A stretch of 64,000 bases of DNA from Sphingomonas aliaeris (lineage in GTDB: Bacteria; Pseudomonadota; Alphaproteobacteria; Sphingomonadales; Sphingomonadaceae). The notes under the pieces were generated by a model. The model was not told the DNA's origin. It was given only the letters and a program-made list of their open reading frames with translations, and did not search any database. Positions 27,781 through 35,805 of this stretch are shown in pieces. The position numbers and the translations under genes were made by a program. The stretch is taken from NCBI RefSeq assembly GCF_016743815.1, contig NZ_CP061035.1:2482501-2546500 (forward strand), given 5' to 3'. Positions within the stretch are counted from its first letter, which is position 1; every line of letters starts with the position of its first letter.

Positions 27781-28893
27781 ATGACCACCCCGCCCCTGCA
27801 CGGCATCCGCATCGTCGAGATTGCCGGGATCGGCCCCGGCCCTTTCTGCGGCATGATGCTGGCGGATCACGGTGCGGAAGTGATCCGGATCGAACGTCCC
27901 GCTGACTCGACGGTCACGGCCATCGCCGCCGATCCGCTGTTGCGCAGCCGTCGGACGATTGCGCTGGACCTGAAGAACCCGGACGCCATCGCCGCGGTGA
28001 AGCGCATTGTGGAGACCGCGGACGGGCTGATCGAGGGTTTCCGGCCCGGCGTGATGGAACGGCTCGGGCTCGGGCCGGACGTCCTGCTCGCCGCCAATCC
28101 GAAGCTCGTCTACGGCCGCATGACCGGATGGGGACAGACCGGTCCTATGGCGCCGCAGCCGGGGCACGACATCAACTATATCGCGCAGTCGGGCGCGCTC
28201 CACGCTTACGGGGCGGCCGGCGGGAAGCCGCAATTCCCGATCAACATGGTCGGCGATTTCGGCGGCGGCGGGATGATGCTGGCGTTCGGCATGCTCGCGG
28301 CGATCCTGCATGCGCAGCGCACCGGCGAAGGACAGGTCGTCGATTGCGCGATGACCGAGGGGTCGGCAGTGCTGATGAGCATGATCTGGGGCTTTCGCGG
28401 CGCGGGACGGTGGAGCGACCGGCGCGGCACCAACCTGCTGGACGGCGGTGCGCACTTCTACGACACGTATGAGACAGCGGACAGCAAATGGGTCTCGATC
28501 GGCGCGATCGAACCACAATTCTACGCCGCCCTTCGCCGCGTGATGCAGCTCGACGGAGACGAATGGTCGGCGCAATTCGATCCGCGCGGTTGGCCGACCC
28601 TAAAGGCGCGGCTCACGGAGCAATTCCGGACGAAAACCCGCGACGAATGGTGCGATGCATTTGCCGGACACGAAGTCTGTTTCGCGCCCGTCCTGGGCTT
28701 CGACGAAGCGGTTGCCGATCCGCACAACGTCGCGCGCAAGGCGTTCGTCGAGGTCGCCGGAGTGACTCAACCCGCGCCAGCACCACGCTATTCAGCCAGC
28801 CCCACCGTCGTGCCGGCGACGACACCACGCGATAACGGCGCCGTTCTTTCGGAACTGGGCTTTACGCCGGAGGAGATCGCCCGGCTGGGTTGA
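27781..28893 (+). CDS. Alpha-methylacyl-CoA racemase
   Basis: CaiB/BaiF-fold enzyme of 370 residues. Distinguished from CoA-transferases by GPGPFCGMMLADHGAEVIRI, MTGWGQTGPMAPQPGHDINY (the His/Asp pair region), INMVGDFGGGGMMLAFGMLA and DGGAHFYDTYETADSKWVSI, all typical of AMACR/MCR. Epimerises 2-methylacyl-CoA so that branched chains can enter beta-oxidation. GGGAGAGAG lies before the ATG. It supports the view that this region handles branched or steroid-like acyl-CoAs. Confidence 0.93.
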   Translation: MTTPPLHGIRIVEIAGIGPGPFCGMMLADHGAEVIRIERPADSTVTAIAADPLLRSRRTIALDLKNPDAIAAVKRIVETADGLIEGFRPGVMERLGLGPDVLLAANPKLVYGRMTGWGQTGPMAPQPGHDINYIAQSGALHAYGAAGGKPQFPINMVGDFGGGGMMLAFGMLAAILHAQRTGEGQVVDCAMTEGSAVLMSMIWGFRGAGRWSDRRGTNLLDGGAHFYDTYETADSKWVSIGAIEPQFYAALRRVMQLDGDEWSAQFDPRGWPTLKARLTEQFRTKTRDEWCDAFAGHEVCFAPVLGFDEAVADPHNVARKAFVEVAGVTQPAPAPRYSASPTVVPATTPRDNGAVLSELGFTPEEIARLG

Positions 28894-29113
28894 TTCCAAT
28901 GCAAATGCCGGTCTTGTCATACGGTTCGCGAGAGATTGGGAAAAGTACGTGATAAAGTCGTTGAAGATCAGCCAATTACAGGACTATCCTGCAAGAGAAC
29001 CGTCGCTCTCGCTTACACCTTTGTCCTTCAGCGTGAAGGAAGTCGCGGTAATACGGGCTTGGCATGGTTAATGCTTTGTGCCCAATGGTAAGGTGCTCAC
29101 TGGGGTTGAATCG

Positions 29114-29788
29114 ATGCGAATGACCAATGCTTACACAAGTGCACTGTGCGCCGCCGCCGTCTTGACGGCCGTCGCCGCGGCACCAGCCACTGCACAGAAT
29201 TTCACCAATCCTGGTACGATCGACATTATTGATGACGCTGAGACTACCAGCGACATCAACGTCACCGGTGTGACAGGCAACGTGACCGGCCTTACGCTGT
29301 CGTTGAACGGTTTGACCCACACCTATCCGGACGATCTCGTTTTCGGCGTTTACAATGCCTCGCAGGATCTTGGCTTCGTGTTCTTCAGCGGTGTCGGCGG
29401 CCGCGCGGATATCAGCAACGTGACCCTGTCGTTCAGCGACTTCGCAGCCTTTCCGGCACCCCGATCCTTCGTCGGCAACACGGAGCTCGTTTCTGGAACC
29501 TATCTGCCGTCCAACTACCTGGACTTTTCCTTCACCAGCGCCGGTAATGCGACATCGTTCTCCGATTTTCTGTCTGGCGACGTCAACGGCCTTTGGACGC
29601 TGATTGCGATCGATACCGTTCCTGCCGACACGGGATCGATCGCGAACGGCTGGAGCCTCAACTTCACCACCAGCGCAGCACCGGCCGTTCCCGAGCCGGC
29701 CACCTGGGGGATGATGATCCTGGGTTTCGGCATGATCGGTGCGGCCGCCCGCAGGCGCAAGGTCAAGACCAGCGTTCGCTTCGCCTGA
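29114..29788 (+). CDS. PEP-CTERM exosortase substrate with P-domain-like fold
   Basis: 224 residues: signal peptide (residues 1-27, ending APATAQ), a beta-rich body whose second half (NGLWTLIAIDTVPADTGSIA, then WSLNF) resembles the P/proprotein-convertase domain, and a C-terminal sorting signal: PEPATWGMMILGFGM, a hydrophobic helix, then ARRRK. Exosortase-type systems recognise such tags for export to the surface or matrix. No exosortase is in the window. ATG 29114 is preferred over ATG 29120 only marginally. The 220-base region upstream shows no other gene; a terminator follows. Confidence 0.88.
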   Translation: MRMTNAYTSALCAAAVLTAVAAAPATAQNFTNPGTIDIIDDAETTSDINVTGVTGNVTGLTLSLNGLTHTYPDDLVFGVYNASQDLGFVFFSGVGGRADISNVTLSFSDFAAFPAPRSFVGNTELVSGTYLPSNYLDFSFTSAGNATSFSDFLSGDVNGLWTLIAIDTVPADTGSIANGWSLNFTTSAAPAVPEPATWGMMILGFGMIGAAARRRKVKTSVRFA

Positions 29789-29809
29789 TCGCGACCGACG
29801 ACAGCATCA

Positions 29810-29838
29810 GCCGCCGTCCGAAAGGGTGGCGGCCTTTT
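29810..29838 (+). terminator. Rho-independent terminator after the PEP-CTERM gene
   Basis: GCCGCC (29810-29815) pairs with GGCGGC (29828-29833) around a 12-base loop, followed by CTTTT. It lies 22 bases after the stop codon. Confidence 0.7.
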
Positions 29839-29851
29839 GCTGCGTGGCAGG

Positions 29852-30652
29852 TCAGCCGAACCGATAGCCGCTGACCACCCAGCCCATCACCTCGTCGCGG
29901 TAATCGCGCATCGCGGCATCGTCCGCGCCCGCTCCCAATGCGACCATCAGCGGCAACAGATGCTCCGCCTCGGGATGGGCGAAGCGGGCGTGCGGCAAGC
30001 GATCCCATGACGCCACGCGCTCGGCGCGGCGGGCGGGGTCGGGATCGGTCACCGCGTCCGTCAACGCCGCATCCCATTCGTCGGCCATCGCGGTGACGTG
30101 GTCGCCGCGCTGGCGAAGATTGTGGAAGCTCATTCCCGATCCGACGATCAGCACGCCTTCGTCGCGCAGCGGCGCCAGCGCACGCCCCATCGCGATATGG
30201 GCCGCGGGATCGAGGTCCGCGCGCAACGACATCTGCACCAGCGGAATGTCGGCATCGGGCACCGCCACCATCATCGGAATGAACACGCCGTGGTCCCATC
30301 CGCGCGAAGCGTCCTCCACGGTGGCGAACCCCGCCGCCTCCAGCAGCGCCGCCGCCCGTCGCGCCACCGCGGGATCACCGTGCGACGGCCATTGCAAGCG
30401 ATACGTGTGCCGCGGGAAGCCTCCATAATCGTACGTCAGCGGTTGGCCGTCGCCGAGATGCAGCGTCACGTCCGGCGTTTCCCAATGCCCCGAGATCATC
30501 AGGATCGCGCGCGGTCGTTCGGGCAGCGACGCGATCAGCCCCGCCAGATAGGCTTGCATCGGCTGCCACATCGGGGCCGGCGGTCCACCGGCCGGATCCA
30601 TGAAGAAGCAGGGCCCACCGCCATGCGGGATGAACATCGTGGGAAGTTTCAT
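29852..30652 (-). CDS. LigB-type extradiol ring-cleavage dioxygenase (YgiD/4,5-DOPA dioxygenase family)
   Basis: 266 residues, class III extradiol dioxygenase fold. MFIPHGGGPCFFMDPAGG gives the first metal-ligand His region, MISGHWETPDVTLHLG the second, and RGWDHGVFIPMMV the catalytic His motif. Iron- or zinc-dependent; acts on catechols such as DOPA, physiological substrate unknown. ATG 30652 gives the standard N-terminus MKLPTMFIPHGGG; an upstream extension to 30769 is rejected. It converges with the PEP-CTERM gene and is divergent from the [2Fe-2S] protein at 30794. Confidence 0.9.
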   Translation of the reverse strand: MKLPTMFIPHGGGPCFFMDPAGGPPAPMWQPMQAYLAGLIASLPERPRAILMISGHWETPDVTLHLGDGQPLTYDYGGFPRHTYRLQWPSHGDPAVARRAAALLEAAGFATVEDASRGWDHGVFIPMMVAVPDADIPLVQMSLRADLDPAAHIAMGRALAPLRDEGVLIVGSGMSFHNLRQRGDHVTAMADEWDAALTDAVTDPDPARRAERVASWDRLPHARFAHPEAEHLLPLMVALGAGADDAAMRDYRDEVMGWVVSGYRFG

Positions 30653-30793
30653 GACCGGGATATCAGGCCGAGCGTCCCAGTCGGCAATAACCCCAACGGA
30701 AACGGGTCGTTTCGCGCGGCGAATAGCAGCGCGGCAGACCGTCCGGGCGAAAGCGCTTTCCCGATCCATCCCGCCTCGCCTAAGCTGTTCGGG

Positions 30794-31344
30794 ATGACCC
30801 GTTTCACCGTCAACAACCAGCCGGTCCAGTATCGCATGGATCCGAATACCCCGTTGTTATGGGCACTTCGCGATGCGTCCAACCTGACGGGTACCAAATA
30901 TGGCTGCGGCAACGGGCAATGCGGCGCGTGCACGGTCGATATCGACGGGCAGGCCGTCCTGTCGTGCCAGACGGCGATCGGCGCGATCGAGGGCAGCTTC
31001 GTCACGACGATCGAGGGGCTTTCGCGCGAGCGTGACCATCCGGTGCAACTCGCCTGGATCGCGCACAACGTTCCGCAATGCGGGTTCTGCGTGCCCGGTA
31101 TGATCATGGCCGCATCCGTCCTGCTGAAGAAGAACCGCAATCCTTCGGAAGACGATATACGCGACGGGATCACGAACCTGTGTCGTTGCGGCACCTATCC
31201 GCGGATCGTGGAGGCGGTGCTTGCGGCAGCGCGGGTACAGCGCGGCGACGAAACGATCGCGGCCGGTGCGCCCCCGGTATCGATCCCGCCGACGCCGCGC
31301 GTCAGGTGCCCGCGCTTACGCCGGGACGAGGCCGGGTCCGTTAG
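30794..31344 (+). CDS. Orphan (2Fe-2S) subunit of a xanthine oxidase-family dehydrogenase (IorA-like), frameshift near the end
   Basis: Small electron-transfer subunit of molybdenum hydroxylases such as isoquinoline 1-oxidoreductase. Two clusters: plant-type TKYGCGNGQCGACTVDIDG and the helical-domain pair NVPQCGFCVPGM and LCRCGTYPRIVEA. The body is intact. Near the C-terminus, adding one C to the run at 31271-31275 gives APPGIDPADAARQVPALTPG ending at TAG 31344 (about 183 residues); the raw frame ends 31360 with an Arg-rich tail. The matching large (Moco) subunit is not adjacent, which is unusual. Confidence 0.85.
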
Positions 31345-31458
31345 AAGGATTCCTTTCTGATCGCTGACAGCGCAGTTCAGACTCGGCTCATCGCCAATGA
31401 TGCACACCCCGTCTATCGACCGGGCAATCTTAGCGCCGGCGTGTCGAAGGAATTGTGG

Positions 31459-32391
31459 ATGCGTACTCCTCTTTTGGTGGCCCTGTTGGCCGCAACGGCC
31501 CTGATCCCTGCCGCCGCCAGCGCCCAGCGCATGGAGCGCGCCGTCGGCGACGATCGCCAGGCGCGGGTCGAGGCGCGGGCGGAACGCCGTGCCGAACGAG
31601 CGCAACAGCCGCGTGCGGAGCAACCCCGTTTCGAGCAGCCCCGTGCCGAGCAGCCGCGCATCGAACAGCCCCGTGCCGAACAGCCCCGTGCGGAACAGGC
31701 GCGAGATCGTGGCAACCGGCCGGATGGCGGTGGCGGATGGAACCGTGGGGCCCGCCCGGACGATCGCGGCGACCGTCGTCAGACCGACTTCGGCCAGAAC
31801 CGCCAGCCGCCCTTCGTTCAGCAAATTGCGCCTCCGCAGCAGCCGCAGCCGCAGCTCGGCAACGATCGCAACCGCGATGGCCGACCGGATGGTCGCGGCG
31901 GCAATGGCCAATGGCGCGGCGATCGCGGCGGCAATGGCCAGTCCGTCACGGCGGACCGGCGGAACGACGGCCGGCGCAACGACTGGCGCGGTGATGACGG
32001 TCGCGGCAATGACTGGCGGGGCAACACTGGACGCAACGACAATCGCTTCGCCGATCGCGGTCGCAACAACAATCGCGGCGCGTGGAACCGCGATTGGCGC
32101 CGGGACGGTCGTTACGACTGGAACAGCCGTCGCCAGTATAACCGCAACGCCTTCCACCTGCCGCGCTATTACGCACCACGCGGATGGAATGACGGCTATC
32201 GCCGCCTGAACATCGGCTTCACGCTGACCGCGTCGTTGTTCGGTAATAATTACTGGATCGAGGATTCATATTATTACGGCCTGCCGGAGGCTTACGGCCC
32301 CTATCGCTGGGTGCGCTATTATAACGATGCGCTGCTGGTCGATATCTATTCGGGCCAGGTCGTCGATACGGTGTACGATATTTTCTGGTAA
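31459..32391 (+). CDS. RcnB-like periplasmic protein with Gln/Pro/Arg and Asn/Arg/Gly repeats
   Basis: 310 residues. Signal peptide MRTPLLVALLAATALIPAAA to SAQ; then a degenerate EQPRA/EQPRF pentad array (residues ~47-83), a long Arg/Asn/Asp/Gly-rich linker (~85-205), and a C-terminal folded domain with NIGFTLTASLFGNNYWIEDS, a Tyr-rich segment and VRYYNDALLVDIYSGQVVDT that matches the RcnB domain (nickel/cobalt homeostasis in E. coli). Function here is unproven. AAGGA lies 8 bases before the ATG. Confidence 0.82.
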   Translation: MRTPLLVALLAATALIPAAASAQRMERAVGDDRQARVEARAERRAERAQQPRAEQPRFEQPRAEQPRIEQPRAEQPRAEQARDRGNRPDGGGGWNRGARPDDRGDRRQTDFGQNRQPPFVQQIAPPQQPQPQLGNDRNRDGRPDGRGGNGQWRGDRGGNGQSVTADRRNDGRRNDWRGDDGRGNDWRGNTGRNDNRFADRGRNNNRGAWNRDWRRDGRYDWNSRRQYNRNAFHLPRYYAPRGWNDGYRRLNIGFTLTASLFGNNYWIEDSYYYGLPEAYGPYRWVRYYNDALLVDIYSGQVVDTVYDIFW

Positions 32392-32478
32392 TATACGGGG
32401 TTTCGTCAGGGTCGGGCCCGTCGGATCATATCCGGCGGGCCTTGCCTTTGCGGCGTCGGCGGCACATTGCGCGGCGTC

Positions 32479-33156
32479 ATGACCGCCGTTCGAAAAGCCG
32501 GGGCAGCATCGCCCGTCCGCCGCCAGATCGGCGACACCGTATCACGCCGGCTGGAGGCGAACCCCGCGATCAAGCGCGCGAAGATCGACGTCGCGCAAAT
32601 CTATCAGCATCCCGATTTCCTCGACGCGGGGCAGTGCCAGGCACTGATCCGCATGATCGACGCGAACCGGCGTCCCTCGACATTGCTCAGCACCAATGCG
32701 GATGCCCAGTTCCGCACCAGCGAAAGCTGCGACATGGATCGCTGGTCCCCCGACGTCCGCCCCACGGACGAGAAGATCGCCGAACTGCTCGGCGTCGATC
32801 CCAGCACGGGGGAGACGATGCAGGGTCAACGCTATGCGCCGGGCCAGCATTTCCGCGCGCATCACGATTATTTCCATGTCGGCGAAAGCTATTACGACAA
32901 AGTGGTAGAGGCCGGCGGACAGCGTACCTGGACCGCGATGATCTACCTCAACGACGTGCCCGAAGGCGGCGCGACCTGGTTTCCGCAGGCGGGCATGCGC
33001 GTGGCGCCCAAGCGCGGGCTGTTGCTCGCGTGGAACAACATGAACCCCGATGGCAGCCCCAACGTCGCGACCCTGCACGAAGGCATGCCGGTCGTGAAAG
33101 GCACGAAGTACATCGTCACCAAGTGGTTCCGCGAGGCAAGCTGGCTGCGGGGGTGA
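32479..33156 (+). CDS. Prolyl-4-hydroxylase-like 2-oxoglutarate/Fe(II) dioxygenase
   Basis: 225 residues. P4Hc domain with the iron facial triad His-x-Asp in HFRAHHDYFHVGESYY, a distal His in TLHEGMPVVKGTKY and the 2OG-binding Lys shortly after it in the same segment; MIYLNDVPEGGATWFPQAGM is also characteristic. Hydroxylates a protein or small-molecule target that is not identifiable. ATG 32479 preferred over an upstream TTG. No obvious partner is adjacent. Confidence 0.9.
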   Translation: MTAVRKAGAASPVRRQIGDTVSRRLEANPAIKRAKIDVAQIYQHPDFLDAGQCQALIRMIDANRRPSTLLSTNADAQFRTSESCDMDRWSPDVRPTDEKIAELLGVDPSTGETMQGQRYAPGQHFRAHHDYFHVGESYYDKVVEAGGQRTWTAMIYLNDVPEGGATWFPQAGMRVAPKRGLLLAWNNMNPDGSPNVATLHEGMPVVKGTKYIVTKWFREASWLRG

Positions 33157-33190
33157 GGATTAAGGTGACCCCCGTACGACCAACCCCCTC

Positions 33191-33251
33191 CCGTTCGTGC
33201 TGAGCTTGTCGAAGCACCTGTCCGCGGTGCCCGCCCATCGACATGCTCAGG
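33191..33251. repeat. Palindromic intergenic repeat, family A (copy 4, truncated)
   Basis: Left arm CCGTTCGTGCTGAGCTTGTC is intact; the right arm (CGACATGCTCAGG) is short and reaches into the stop codon of guaD (33247-33249). It separates the convergent P4H-like gene and guaD. Confidence 0.7.
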
Positions 33252-34554
33252 AAAAGCGGAGAATCGGGATCGGGGCGTCCCGCGACCAGGCAAGTTCACC
33301 CGCGACATAGGTTCGCGCGATGGCCCGGTCGTCACCCAGCACCTGCAGCCCGAACAACCGGTCGTGCAGGGATGCGCCTGCCATCCGGCGTGCGAGCAAC
33401 GGCGTGGCTTTCCCGTCCAGCACGATGAAGTCCGCCTCCTGCCCCGGCTGCAATCCGCCGATCCGGTCGCTTAGCCCCAGCACCTTCGCGCCGCCCGCGG
33501 TCGCCAGATACAACGCGCGGAACGGATCGAGGCTCGTACCGCGCAACTGGCAGACCTTGTACGCCTCCCCCAGCGTCGACAGGATCGAGAAGCTGGTGCC
33601 CGCGCCGATATCGGTGCCGATTCCCGTCTTGACGCCACACGCCCCCGCCCGCGCAAGATCGAACAGGCCGGAGCCGAGGAAGAAGTTGCTCGTCGGGCAG
33701 AATGCGATGCCCGCCCCGGCCTCCGCCATCCGCGCCATCGCCGGATCGTCCATATGGATGCAGTGCGCGAACACCGATCGCGGCCCGACCAGACCGAAGC
33801 GATCATAGACGTCGAGATAGTCCCGCGCGTCCGGAAACCGCTCGGCCACTGCCGCGCATTCGCCAGCGTTCTCCGCCAGATGCGTGTGCATCAGCACGTC
33901 GGGATGCGCCGCGACCAGATCGCCCGCGCTGGCGAGCTGCGCATCGGACGACGTCAAGGCAAAGCGCGGCGTCACCGCATAACCCAACCGCCCGCGCCCC
34001 CGCCACCGCGCGATGAGCGCCTCGCTATCCGCCCGGCCGTCCGCCACGTCGTCTCGCAAGGTCTCCGGCCCGCGGTCCATCAGCACCTTGCCCGACACGA
34101 TCCGCATGTTGCGCTTCAGCGCGGCTTCGAACAGCGCATCGACCGATCCGGCATGCACCGTCGCGAAGACGAGCGCGCTGGTCGTGCCGTTGCGGAGCAG
34201 TTCGTCGAGGAAGAACGCCGCCACGCCGTCCGCATGCGCGCGGTCCGCAAACGCGGCTTCGGCGGGGAAGATGTGCCGCTCCAGCCATTCCAGCAACTGT
34301 TCGCCATGCGCCGCGATCCGGTCGGTCTGCGGGTAATGAACGTGGCAATCCACGAACCCCGGTACGATCAGGCCGTCGATACGCTCGACCGGCACGTCGG
34401 TGAAGCGGGGCGCCAGATCGGGGTGATCGCCGAACGCTATCACCAGCCCGTTTTCGACCAACAGCAGACCGTCGGCATGATGCCGGACCGTGCCGCCCTG
34501 TAACGGGTCTTCCGGTACGCTGAGGAGTTCGGCGCGATAGGCTTTGATCGTCAT
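33247..34554 (-). CDS. guaD: Guanine deaminase
   Basis: Converts guanine to xanthine + NH3, feeding the purine cluster upstream. 435 residues, amidohydrolase fold. Metal site VPGFVDCHVHYPQTD (His-x-His), then the helix GEQLLEWLERHIFPAEAAFA, the later ligands in LMHTHLAENAGE and VFAHCIHMDD, and the Asp in GIGTDIGAGTS. It is separated from xdhC by a 350-base repeat region and lies in the same direction, so it may have its own promoter or be the last gene of the cluster. Confidence 0.95.
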   Translation of the reverse strand: MTIKAYRAELLSVPEDPLQGGTVRHHADGLLLVENGLVIAFGDHPDLAPRFTDVPVERIDGLIVPGFVDCHVHYPQTDRIAAHGEQLLEWLERHIFPAEAAFADRAHADGVAAFFLDELLRNGTTSALVFATVHAGSVDALFEAALKRNMRIVSGKVLMDRGPETLRDDVADGRADSEALIARWRGRGRLGYAVTPRFALTSSDAQLASAGDLVAAHPDVLMHTHLAENAGECAAVAERFPDARDYLDVYDRFGLVGPRSVFAHCIHMDDPAMARMAEAGAGIAFCPTSNFFLGSGLFDLARAGACGVKTGIGTDIGAGTSFSILSTLGEAYKVCQLRGTSLDPFRALYLATAGGAKVLGLSDRIGGLQPGQEADFIVLDGKATPLLARRMAGASLHDRLFGLQVLGDDRAIARTYVAGELAWSRDAPIPILRFS

Positions 34555-34904
34555 TCAGCCGCACTCGCTTGAGCAGGTTTGTTCGCGCGGAGACGCGGGG
34601 AACGCGGAGGTGAATTGCCTGAGGCCGTCCGGTCGCGGATCAACGTGGCTTCGTAGGCAGGATAGCGTCGGTACTGTTCGCTCCCCCTCCCTGAAAGGGA
34701 GGGGTTGGGGGTGGGTCGCGTCCGGGCGTACCGATGCCGCCCGCCATGCATTCACGGTGTCGCGAGCATCGACCCACCCCCGGCCCCTCCCTTTCAGGGA
34801 GGGGAGTAAGAAGGTGCCCCTCCCTTCCAGGGAGGGGAGAAGGGCCTGCCCGCACCGCAAGCGAGCCACCTCCGCGTCTCCGCGTCTCCGCGCGAACTCA
34901 CTCC
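34555..34904. repeat. Nested inverted-repeat region, families D and E
   Basis: 350 bases without a gene. Outer arms: GTTCGCGCGGAGACGCGGGG (about 34579) and CGCGTCTCCGCGCGAAC (about 34882-34898). Inside lies a family D element, 34681-34838: CTCCCTGAAAGGGAGGGG and GTGGGTCGCGTCCGGGCG on the left, GACCCACCCCCGGCCCCTCC and CTTTCAGGGAGGGG on the right, plus an extra CCTCCCTTCCAGGGAGGGG arm. A related D element at 42997 shares the GTGGGTCGCGTCCGGGCG core in inverted orientation. No ORF of note. Confidence 0.8.
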
Positions 34905-35805
34905 TCAAGCCGCCGCCCGCCGCAACGACAAGATTTGCGCCAGAGCCGCCACCGCGATCACCCCCGGCTCCTTCCCGACGACCCCGGGCAGCCCGATCGG
35001 GCAGGCCAGCCGCGACGCATCCACCCCGTCCGCCGCCAGCCTTGTCAGAAACCGCGCGCGCTTCGTCGCCGAACCGATCAACCCGACGAACCGCGCCGGC
35101 GACCGTAACGCCGCGGCCGTCAGGTGATAATCCAGCGCATGATCGTGCGTGACGATCACCACCGCATCATCCGGCCCCGCCGACGCGGCGCACGCGACCA
35201 ACCCCGCCTCGTCAGCCAGCATCACGCCCGGATGCGACGCCTCCGCCGCGCGACTGTCGAACCACGCGAGCGTCAGCGGCAGGCCGGGCATAATCCCCGC
35301 AATCGCTCGCCCGACATGCCCCGCCCCGAACAGCAACAATGGTGTTCCCGACCGCTCGACCGGCTCGGCATAGCGACACCCAATCTCCGGCAACGCCCCC
35401 GCGCCGCCGGCGTCACACCATCCGCGCCAGCCACTCGCCGCACCTCGCCCGCCGCCAGTTCGCCGACGATATCGCCGCCCGCCTCGGCCACGACGATCCA
35501 GTCCGCCGTCGCCAACCGCTCCACCAGCACGCGCACCCGCCCGCCACAGCATTGCCCCAGCAGCGGCCCCAGCGGATAATCCTGCACGCGCCACGCACCG
35601 GCCGGATGCGACAGGATCGCTCGCGCCTGATCGATCACACGGTGCTCCAGCGCGCCGCCGCCGATCGTCCCGCCCAGCGCATCCGCGGTCACCGCCATCC
35701 GCGTTCCCGCCCCGCGCGGAGCGGACCCTCCGTCGCCAATATCGTGACAAGGGCGACCGGCTCGGCACCGAACGCCCGCCGCACGAGATCGCCCCAGTCA
35801 GCCAC
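34905..35805 (-). CDS. xdhC: Xanthine dehydrogenase accessory protein XdhC (two apparent frameshifts)
   Basis: Binds and sulfurates molybdenum cofactor and inserts it in XdhB. Translation is spread over three frames: ADWGDLVRRAFGAEPVALVT from GTG 35805, then MAVTADALGGTIGGGALEHR, QCCGGRVRVLVERLA, and finally LLLFGAGHVGRAIAGIMPGL, AVVIVTHDHALDYHLT, FVGLIGSATKRARFLTRLAA. Adding one G near 35726-35728 and one in the G run 35396-35400 gives a continuous product of about 300 residues. It overlaps the xdhB stop by 8 bases (GTGGCTGA), consistent with a working operon. Confidence 0.85.

Noticed and set aside
31600..31700. Short regularly spaced repeats resembling a tiny CRISPR
   Set aside because: In-frame 15- to 30-base repeats encoding EQPRA/EQPRF pentads inside the RcnB-like gene; no spacers and no cas genes.
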